A stretch of DNA of 11,418 nucleotides, taken from the NCBI GenBank assembly GCA_964226685.1, contig CAXQRU010000066.1, positions 1 to 11,418 of the forward strand, given 5' to 3'. The translations under genes were made by a program, and so were the position numbers. This DNA comes from CAXQRU01 sp964226685. GTDB lineage: Bacteria > Pseudomonadota > Gammaproteobacteria > Pseudomonadales > Cellvibrionaceae. Below are positions 1-5,841 of the stretch, piece after piece. Each line of letters starts with the position of its first letter. The stretch's first letter is position 1. The notes beneath the pieces were generated by a model, which saw nothing but the letters and a program-made list of their open reading frames with translations, did no database searches and was not told where the DNA came from.

Positions 1-380
1 AAACGATTTCAAATCTTAATTTAAATATCAAAATAATGACCGAGTCAGATGGTTTAAAAGGTCTTAATCGACTGAAAAAATGGGCCAGTGAGGGAATAGA
101 TGTTAACGAAAAGCTTTTGATGGTGATTACTGATGCTGAAATGCCTGAAATGGATGGCTATCGCTTAACCCATGAAATTCGCCAAGACCCCCGTCTTAAA
201 GATTTGTTTGTGGTCATGCATACTTCTCTTAGTGGAAGCTTTAACAATGCATTAGTTGATAAGGTGGGTTGCAACGGATTTTTATCCAAATTCCAACCCA
301 ATTCCTTAGCTGAGCTCGTCCAACAAAGAATTAGAGAGCTATATGGTCGAAAAAGCCAGCCAGAGGCTCCCAACTCTTAA
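1..380 (+). CDS. cheV: CheV-type chemotaxis coupling protein, C-terminal receiver domain (5' partial)
   Basis: Only the 3' part of the gene is present. The frame stays open to the left edge (first full codon at position 3), so the ATG at 36 is internal and is not the start. CheV joins a CheW-like coupling domain to a phosphorylatable receiver domain and works at the chemoreceptor–CheA array in the cytoplasm; the CheW-like half would lie outside the window. The visible part is receiver domain from about the end of helix 1. It shows the phospho-acceptor aspartate in ITDAEMPEMDGY (codon 132-134), the conserved hydroxyl residue in MHTSLSG, and the conserved lysine in FLSKFQP. The combination of DAEMPEMDGYRL, DPRLKD and HTSLSG is typical of CheV and not of a generic CheY. 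The product ends shortly after the last receiver helix. The TAA stop (378-380) overlaps the stop of the convergent slt gene. A different CheW–receiver hybrid is possible but less likely. Confidence 0.85.
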   Translation, partial: TISNLNLNIKIMTESDGLKGLNRLKKWASEGIDVNEKLLMVITDAEMPEMDGYRLTHEIRQDPRLKDLFVVMHTSLSGSFNNALVDKVGCNGFLSKFQPNSLAELVQQRIRELYGRKSQPEAPNS

Positions 381-2308
381 AGCGTATTACCCAGTTCCAG
401 TGATGTCATAAGTGGTAAAGGCTTGCCTAATTGATGGCTGTAGATTACCGAGTAAGCCAAGACATTCTTAACGTACTTTCTAGTTTCATTGAATGGAATG
501 GCTTCCACCCAAATATCGTGCTCTAGTGATTTTTTAGAGCGAGAAAGCCAAGTTCTTACTCGATGTGGGCCTGCATTGTAAGCGGCGATGGCCAGCACAC
601 GATTTTGATCGAATTCCTCCAGTAGTAAATGCACATAATGGGCTCCAATTTTAATATTTTTGGGTGGGTCGAGTAGCTCATCTTTATTTTTAAATTCGAT
701 GCCAGCTTTCTTAGCTGTTTCTTTGGCGGTAGCTGGCATGACTTGCATAAGTCCCATTGCACCAACAGGTGAAATCGCATCATCTAATAATGCACTCTCT
801 TGTCTGGCAATGGCCATCAGTAGAGTCGGGGTACCATTTGATTCGCGACTAGCTTCCAAAAAGTTGGTCTCATAAACCACTGGGAAGCGAATATTCACAT
901 CATCCCAATATTGGGCTTTAGCCATGGTTTCTATAGATTGTCTATGCCAACCCCATTGATTGGTAAGACTGGCGGCGGCGGTTAATTCTTCCTTGCTGAA
1001 ACTGTCGATAGTTGTGTACCACTCAGCTCTTGCTTCAGGGCGCTTACCTAAGATAAACAGCTCTTGTGCTCTTTGTATTCCAGGTTTTTGATAAACCAGG
1101 GCGATTAACTCATCAGAAGCATTGACAGGTTTATGCGCAAGACTATAGGGCTGCTTAACTTTATCTGCGGCTAGGAAACCATAGTAACTGCGCTCCTTGG
1201 CAAGCTCCGTGTATAAGTCATTGGCCGTGATATTTTCCTTGCTCAATTTGGCTCCATTTTCTAAGGCCCGAGCCAGCCAGTAGCGAGCATAGTCACTGCT
1301 TTGATCGTCTTTATTTAATTTACCTAGCCAATTGGCTACGTCTTGCCATTGCTTTCTCTTTAAGTGAAAGCGGACAAATTCTTCTATAACCTCTTTGTCA
1401 TCACCTAATTTATATTGATTGTAAATATTCTCTGCTTGGGTGATATTACCCGACCAGAGTAGGCTGATAGCCACACGATTCAAAATAGGGTGGCCAGAGG
1501 CTGAATCAATCGATAAACTTTTCTTATAGTGCTTCCACAAAGACAATGTATTTAATGGATTTCTATAAGCTTGCTTGTAAAGGCCTTCTAAAACAATCTC
1601 CTTAAGTTTTGCCTCATCCCCTGTAAATAAGCCCTTGTTTTCAAGTGTTTTGGTATTTGCAATTACTTTACTATGAAGCTCTGCTAATGCTTGTTCTTTT
1701 TTCGGCAATAGACCTCTGATGTATTTTGCTAATCCCTTTTCACCGTTTTGAACCGCAAGCTTGTGTCTCTCCCAAGCGGTTTTTGCATCAATGCCTATTT
1801 TACTTTGCCACTCTTTAAATAGCGGGTTGCATTCATCTGGCATCGATTTTCCGACAGTCCATAAATCTCCGGCTTTTTTTAGTGCGGATTGATCACCCGT
1901 TTTGTATTCGGCCCAGACTTGCCAACAGGCTAGTGTGTCGGTCTTTACCTGATCTTGATAATATTTTTTATAGTCTTGCCATTTTTCGCGGCTAGCAAGT
2001 TGAGCTAGCCAGCGTTTCCTGAGTGCTATTCCCAAGTATGAATCTGTGTGTTCTTCTAAGAAGGCATCGATTTGCTTTGAGGTGACGGTAGATAAAGAAG
2101 CTTTTAGCTCGTTATACTCAAGGTATGGGTAGAGTGGGTAACTTTTTAGTGATTCTTTGAGAGCCCTGTATCGCTTTAAATCTCCATCTTCCCAAGCTTT
2201 AGTGGCTAGATCATAGTTTGATCGTTGTTTCTCTATGGGCGATGGCGCAGCGTTAGCTATTGATAAATGAGCACTAATAAAAACCAGACATAACAGACGA
2301 CGCATCAT
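377..2308 (-). CDS. slt: Soluble lytic murein transglycosylase (Slt70 family), periplasmic
   Basis: Slt cleaves the MurNAc–GlcNAc bond of peptidoglycan in the periplasm and leaves 1,6-anhydro ends; it serves in wall turnover and quality control. I chose the ATG at 2306-2308 (643 aa). It opens a classical signal peptide, MMRRLLCLVFISAHLSIANA, cleaved after ANA, and has AAGG 7 nt upstream. The frame continues to an ATG at 2366-2368, but that would put 20 polar residues ahead of the signal sequence. The adjacent ATG at 2305 is equally possible. The mature protein would be about 623 aa, close to E. coli Slt70 (618). The first ~390 mature residues are the helical U superhelix, then a linker domain (about 412-476), then the SLT catalytic domain (about 477-610). 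Landmarks are catalytic Glu504 in AIARQESALL, GAMGLMQVMPATA (516-528) and AYNAGP (576-581). The last codons overlap the convergent cheV stop. Confidence 0.95.
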   Translation of the reverse strand: MMRRLLCLVFISAHLSIANAAPSPIEKQRSNYDLATKAWEDGDLKRYRALKESLKSYPLYPYLEYNELKASLSTVTSKQIDAFLEEHTDSYLGIALRKRWLAQLASREKWQDYKKYYQDQVKTDTLACWQVWAEYKTGDQSALKKAGDLWTVGKSMPDECNPLFKEWQSKIGIDAKTAWERHKLAVQNGEKGLAKYIRGLLPKKEQALAELHSKVIANTKTLENKGLFTGDEAKLKEIVLEGLYKQAYRNPLNTLSLWKHYKKSLSIDSASGHPILNRVAISLLWSGNITQAENIYNQYKLGDDKEVIEEFVRFHLKRKQWQDVANWLGKLNKDDQSSDYARYWLARALENGAKLSKENITANDLYTELAKERSYYGFLAADKVKQPYSLAHKPVNASDELIALVYQKPGIQRAQELFILGKRPEARAEWYTTIDSFSKEELTAAASLTNQWGWHRQSIETMAKAQYWDDVNIRFPVVYETNFLEASRESNGTPTLLMAIARQESALLDDAISPVGAMGLMQVMPATAKETAKKAGIEFKNKDELLDPPKNIKIGAHYVHLLLEEFDQNRVLAIAAYNAGPHRVRTWLSRSKKSLEHDIWVEAIPFNETRKYVKNVLAYSVIYSHQLGKPLPLMTSLELGNTL

Positions 2309-2372
2309 AAAACAACCTTGGTAATCTTTCCAATTAAACATTTCAAAGAGCACGCTCCAGTAGCGCATTTAA

Positions 2373-2395
2373 CCCTAATATGTTGCATAATAGGG
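2373..2395. promoter_or_regulatory. 23-bp operator-like dyad in the slt/uup divergent spacer
   Basis: An imperfect palindrome begins with CCCTA and ends with TAGGG; 9 of its 11 symmetric base pairs match around the central T at 2384. It lies in the divergent spacer, 64 bp upstream of the chosen slt start and about 104 bp upstream of uup. On the minus strand its left half contains TATTAT (2392-2387), which could be a -10 box for slt, although no good -35 box is visible at the expected distance. A regulator bound here could block slt transcription. The symmetry is directly visible. Its function, and whether it acts as DNA operator or RNA hairpin, is inference. I do not recognise the cognate regulator. 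Confidence 0.4.
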
Positions 2396-2498
2396 TATAT
2401 TCATGTGGAGTGCTAGTCTATCTAATTCGCAACAGGATGCAGTTTTATCACATGTTAATCAATTAATTTAGGAAAGTTTTTAGGGTGAATAATCTAAC

Positions 2499-4367
2499 AT
2501 GGCAATAATCAGTTTGAAAAATGCTTGCTATAACATCGGTGAGCAAGTGCTTTTGGACTCTGTAAGTTGGAGTATTGAAAAAGGTCAAAAAATTTGTCTT
2601 CTCGGTCGTAATGGCGCTGGAAAATCGACGCTGTTGAGTATTTTAGCCAGCGAGCTGGCTCTAGATAAAGGCGACCTGATTCATCAAAGTGGCTTGAAAA
2701 TTGCCAAGTTGGAGCAGGATTTACCGGTCAAGACAGACCAAACCGTCTATTCAATTGTGGCATCGGCGTTTGGGCAGTTGGGGAGTGATTTGGAAACGTA
2801 TCATTCATTGATCACTACTGCCGAGCCAGACCTCAATCTGCTAGCCGATGTTCAACATCGAATCGATACCCAAGATGGCTGGAGCCTGCAACAAGCTATT
2901 GATACGATTTTATCGAAACTAGAATTAAAGGCTGATGCAATCTTTGGGTCTTTGTCGGGAGGTTGGCGCAGGCGAGTGTTGCTGGCAAAAGCATTGGTGA
3001 TTGAGCCCGAACTTTTATTGTTGGATGAACCGACCAACCACTTGGACATTGAGTCCATTATGTGGCTTGAAAATTTACTGGCTCAATTTCCCCATGCGGT
3101 AGTAACTGTCAGTCATGACAGAGCGTTTCTCTCTAAAATTAGCGATCATTATGTCACCCTTGATCGAGGAGATATCGTGCCGTTTAAGGGCAGTTATGAA
3201 GGCTATTTGGCGTCAGAAATGGAGCGCTTGACCGTAGAGCAGAAACATCGTGATTTGGAAGATAAGCGACTGGCAAAGGAAGAAATTTGGATCCGTCAGG
3301 GGATAAAAGCTCGGCGAACGAGAAATGAGGGTCGCGTCCGTCGCCTAGAAGCCATGCGTAAAGATCGAAAAGATAGAAGGGAGACCTTAGGCACCGCCCA
3401 GATTACGATAGATCAGGGGAAAAAGGCTGGCAAAATCATTTTAGAGTGCCAAAACTTGGGTTTACAGCGTGGTGAAAAAACCATTGTTAAACAATTGGAT
3501 TTGATCATTCAGAGAGGAGATCGGGTTGGCTTAGTTGGGCCAAACGGTATCGGTAAGAGTTCTTTTATGTCTTTGTTGACTGAGGAGTTAACCCCTTCAG
3601 CGGGTAGTTTGAAATTAGGGACTAATCTGTCAATAGCTTATTTTGACCAGCAAAGAGCCACGCTGGACCTTGATAAAAGTGCTTTGGATAATGTGGCAGG
3701 TGGTAGAGAGTTTATCGACATTAATGGTAAGTCCATCCATGCTATTAGCTATTTGGGAGACTTTTTGTTCAGTGGCGAGCGTGCTCGAACACCCGTTAGA
3801 AAATTTTCAGGTGGTGAACGCAATCGACTGCTTCTCGCTAAATTATTTAGCCAACCCAGCAACTTACTCTTATTAGATGAGCCCACCAATGATCTGGATA
3901 TTGAAACTCTGGAGCTGTTGGAGTCTTGTTTAATGGACTACAGTGGAACGGTTGTCGTAGCCAGTCATGATCGAATGTTTCTTGATAACATAACGACCAG
4001 TTTGCTGATTTTTGAGGGCAATGGTTGCGTATCGGAACATATCGGTACTTATGATGAATGGCTTGGCCGCCAGTCAAGCTCTAAGTCCTCAAAAAGCCAT
4101 CCGATTCAGGAAGTTAAGCAAACTACTGTTGAGCCTAAGAAGCAAAAGAAACTGAGCTACCAATTGAAAAGAGAGCTGGATAGTTTGCCCGATCAGATTG
4201 CGAAACTGGAATCTGCCATCGAAAAGCAACAATTATTGGTGAATTCGCCTGAATTCTATTCTCGAAATAGCGATGAAATTACCGGTGAAATGAAGAAGTT
4301 ATCCGATCTTGAGGCTGAATTAGAGGCACTTTTTTTACGTTGGAGTGAACTAGAGGCATTGAGCTAG
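2499..4367 (+). CDS. uup: ABC-F family ATPase Uup
   Basis: Uup is a soluble ABC-F protein with two fused nucleotide-binding domains and no membrane domain. Family members act on ribosomes (translation factors); Uup has also been linked to precise excision of transposons and to branched DNA. At 622 aa it is close to E. coli Uup (635). NBD1 has Walker A GRNGAGKST (36-44), signature LSGGW (152-156), Walker B LLLLDEP with Glu177, and the H-loop SHDR (His206). A charged linker rich in Arg/Lys (about 235-300) is the P-site tRNA interaction motif region. NBD2 has GPNGIGKSS (347-355), FSGGE (436-440), LLLLDEP with Glu461, and SHDR (His490). Residues about 545-620 form a predicted coiled coil, beginning KKLSYQLKREL. 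This tail separates Uup from EttA. All catalytic residues are intact. The ATG start fits the family N-terminus, but its ribosome binding site is weak (AGGG 13 nt upstream). I saw no convincing sigma70 promoter in the spacer. Confidence 0.93.
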   Translation: MAIISLKNACYNIGEQVLLDSVSWSIEKGQKICLLGRNGAGKSTLLSILASELALDKGDLIHQSGLKIAKLEQDLPVKTDQTVYSIVASAFGQLGSDLETYHSLITTAEPDLNLLADVQHRIDTQDGWSLQQAIDTILSKLELKADAIFGSLSGGWRRRVLLAKALVIEPELLLLDEPTNHLDIESIMWLENLLAQFPHAVVTVSHDRAFLSKISDHYVTLDRGDIVPFKGSYEGYLASEMERLTVEQKHRDLEDKRLAKEEIWIRQGIKARRTRNEGRVRRLEAMRKDRKDRRETLGTAQITIDQGKKAGKIILECQNLGLQRGEKTIVKQLDLIIQRGDRVGLVGPNGIGKSSFMSLLTEELTPSAGSLKLGTNLSIAYFDQQRATLDLDKSALDNVAGGREFIDINGKSIHAISYLGDFLFSGERARTPVRKFSGGERNRLLLAKLFSQPSNLLLLDEPTNDLDIETLELLESCLMDYSGTVVVASHDRMFLDNITTSLLIFEGNGCVSEHIGTYDEWLGRQSSSKSSKSHPIQEVKQTTVEPKKQKKLSYQLKRELDSLPDQIAKLESAIEKQQLLVNSPEFYSRNSDEITGEMKKLSDLEAELEALFLRWSELEALS

Positions 4368-4368
4368 T

Positions 4369-4848
4369 ATGTGGGAAGTGTTTATCGTCATTGCCGTTTT
4401 TGCCATGTTTTTGGGGCCCATTATGATGCTAAGGCCCAGTGTTAAAGACAGTAAGCTCGCTAAGTTGCGCCAAGAGGCCGTTGAGAGAGGTTTGAAACTG
4501 AAATCTTTCTCGTTATTTAATAAGCCCGTTGTAATTTATCGATACCCCTGGCCTGAGAGGCTCGATATTACGCTGTGGTGTTTGGCAAAAGGAGAGCTGG
4601 ATCATGAAATTCACTTTCTAGGTCAGTGGCAGTGGTTGCAAGAGCCAGCCCCAAAGTGTTGCTGGTCAGATATTAAGGAGTTAGTACCAAATTTATCCGA
4701 TGAAATCGTAGGTGTAGGTGCTAATAGTGAAGGGGTTGGGTTTTATTGGAACGAGAGAACTTCTGCTCTTTTACCGGAATTAATCGATACTTTAAAAAAG
4801 TTTTCCGCTAAGCTGTACTCTTCTTACCTTGCTGAGCAGAAGCAATAG
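4369..4848 (+). CDS. Small membrane-anchored protein of unknown function, co-transcribed with uup
   Basis: I do not recognise a named family. The 159-aa product has one hydrophobic segment at residues 2-21 (WEVFIVIAVFAMFLGPIMML). A basic stretch follows (RPSVKDSKLAKLRQEAVERG), which by the positive-inside rule places the rest in the cytoplasm. The cytoplasmic part is mixed alpha/beta in character, with several Trp and a Cys-Cys pair in PAPKCCW, and it ends in a polar helix. The ATG lies one base after the uup stop, so the gene is almost certainly in the uup transcript and may be translationally coupled. Small proteins of this build sit next to uup in Pseudomonas-like genomes (from memory, not checked). 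The last 41 bp overlap the convergent gene that ends at 4808. The gene looks real: it has ordinary codon use, a full-length frame and tight spacing. The function is unknown. Confidence 0.75.
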   Translation: MWEVFIVIAVFAMFLGPIMMLRPSVKDSKLAKLRQEAVERGLKLKSFSLFNKPVVIYRYPWPERLDITLWCLAKGELDHEIHFLGQWQWLQEPAPKCCWSDIKELVPNLSDEIVGVGANSEGVGFYWNERTSALLPELIDTLKKFSAKLYSSYLAEQKQ

Positions 4849-5614
4849 CGTCAGCGATTTCCTCTAAATTTTCTTCAAGCGATTTATCTTCCATCATTGA
4901 GGTTGGAGGGTTAAAGCTGGTTTCTGGCATTAAATCTTCGCTGATAGCTGTTCTTTTGCGAGTCATAATCTCACCCATCTCCTTGATCATGCGATGTTTT
5001 CTGGGGTCGCTGCAGTGAGATTGCATAAGAACGGTTTGGGCTCTTTTGTAGTAGCCATTGGCGGTAATAATATCCCTGCGATTGAAGGCTTTATGTCCAC
5101 ACGCGATCAGAGAGACGACCTCGATTTGCAGATGCAGCCAAATGAGTTCATTAAGGTACCCTTGAAGCTCCGAACTCGACAGTTTACCTTTTGTATGCTG
5201 TCGCCTAAGCACCCTTGCCGCCTCATTAACGCAAGCTTGTTGCCTAGCAATATGAGCATCACTGTCGCAAATTCTAGAAATGGGCCTAGATCCAGTTAAA
5301 TCTGAGAGCTGCTCTTGACGCTGCTTCGCATTTGCCATAGCGGCAGCAATATGCGGAGTATCAGGTTGTAGCTCCATCATGGCTTCGTAGCGTTCTATGA
5401 CATCTTCATTTAACAGCCTTGGTATATTTCGATCATCACACAATAAATCAAGTGCCAGAACCCGATCCTCAAGTTCCTCAACATGGAATTTGAGTTGTTG
5501 GAGCTTGTGTCTGAGGAAGCGTTGCTTACGCGTCTTGTGGTTCGTAATGGCCACAACACTCAGTGAAATCCCTCCACAAATTAGTGATAACAATAAAAAG
5601 GTTAACGCGGACAC
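4808..5614 (-). CDS. Membrane-anchored, coiled-coil/helical protein of unknown function, divergent to topA
   Basis: The product is 268 aa and starts at a GTG (5614-5612); AGAG about 9 nt upstream supports this start. Residues 3-23 form one transmembrane segment. A strongly basic patch follows (HKTRKQRFLRHK), indicating N-out/C-in topology with a cytoplasmic body. Residues about 35-57 look like a coiled coil (KLQQLKFHVEELEDRVLALD). The remainder is almost wholly helical, with a TPR-like stretch (about 155-200) including ANGYYKRAQTVL. The C-terminus is acidic then Ala/Gln-rich. A protein of similar build sits divergently beside topA in Pseudomonas (PA3012, from memory). No catalytic motif is visible, so a scaffold or adaptor role is possible, but I do not assign one. 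Its 3' end overlaps the convergent small membrane protein gene by 41 bp. I saw no convincing promoter in its upstream spacer. Confidence 0.75.
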   Translation of the reverse strand: MSALTFLLLSLICGGISLSVVAITNHKTRKQRFLRHKLQQLKFHVEELEDRVLALDLLCDDRNIPRLLNEDVIERYEAMMELQPDTPHIAAAMANAKQRQEQLSDLTGSRPISRICDSDAHIARQQACVNEAARVLRRQHTKGKLSSSELQGYLNELIWLHLQIEVVSLIACGHKAFNRRDIITANGYYKRAQTVLMQSHCSDPRKHRMIKEMGEIMTRKRTAISEDLMPETSFNPPTSMMEDKSLEENLEEIADAIASAQQGKKSTA

Positions 5615-5734
5615 CGTTTAATTCTCTTATAAATCATGCTGTTAAATCAATTTCTTCACTTTAAAAAACAAACTTACCCATTACTGTTAACGGCAAATTA
5701 AAGGCACTCTTTAGGAATTTTTTGCAATAAATAC

Positions 5735-5763
5735 TTGACCCAGCTGTAACCAACACTTATATA
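5735..5763 (+). promoter_or_regulatory. Predicted sigma70 promoter of topA
   Basis: TTGACC (5735-5740; 5 of 6 to the consensus) is separated by 17 bp from TATATA (5758-5763; 4 of 6). Transcription would start near 5770, giving a leader of about 70 nt before the topA ATG at 5842. This placement argues against the alternative GTG at 5773, which would sit almost on the transcription start. topA promoters in other bacteria respond to supercoiling; nothing seen here tests that. Confidence 0.55.
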
Positions 5764-5771
5764 TGCCAGCA

Positions 5772-5793
5772 TGTGGGGCTGTGTTGCTCCACA
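5772..5793 (+). promoter_or_regulatory. 5' leader hairpin of the topA mRNA
   Basis: TGTGGGGC (5772-5779) pairs with GCTCCACA (5786-5793) across a 6-nt loop. The stem has 8 bp, seven Watson–Crick and one G·U. It begins within a few bases of the predicted transcription start. Hairpins at the extreme 5' end can protect mRNAs from RNase E/RppH-type decay, or can bind a regulator. The pairing is seen directly; the role is inference. Confidence 0.4.
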
Positions 5794-5841
5794 AGTTCGA
5801 CTAATTTGAATAACGACAAGATAAAGGCTATATATCTACTC

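Noticed and set aside
36..38. ATG as the start of the first gene
   Set aside because: The frame is open to the left edge, and the sequence before it continues the receiver-domain fold, so this is an internal methionine of a gene cut by the window.
2309..2368. 20-residue N-terminal extension of slt from the ATG at 2366-2368
   Set aside because: It would bury the signal peptide behind polar residues, and the ATG at 2306-2308 has both a signal sequence and a Shine–Dalgarno-like AAGG. AGGG near the upstream ATG keeps it a minor possibility.
3847..4077. Antisense open frame within uup (and similar ones within topA, slt and arsC)
   Set aside because: These are shadow frames of well-supported genes, with no start signals and no family resemblance.
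5773..5841. GTG-initiated 23-residue extension of TopA
   Set aside because: It lacks family homology, sits at the predicted transcription start and covers the leader hairpin; the ATG at 5842 gives the exact family N-terminus.
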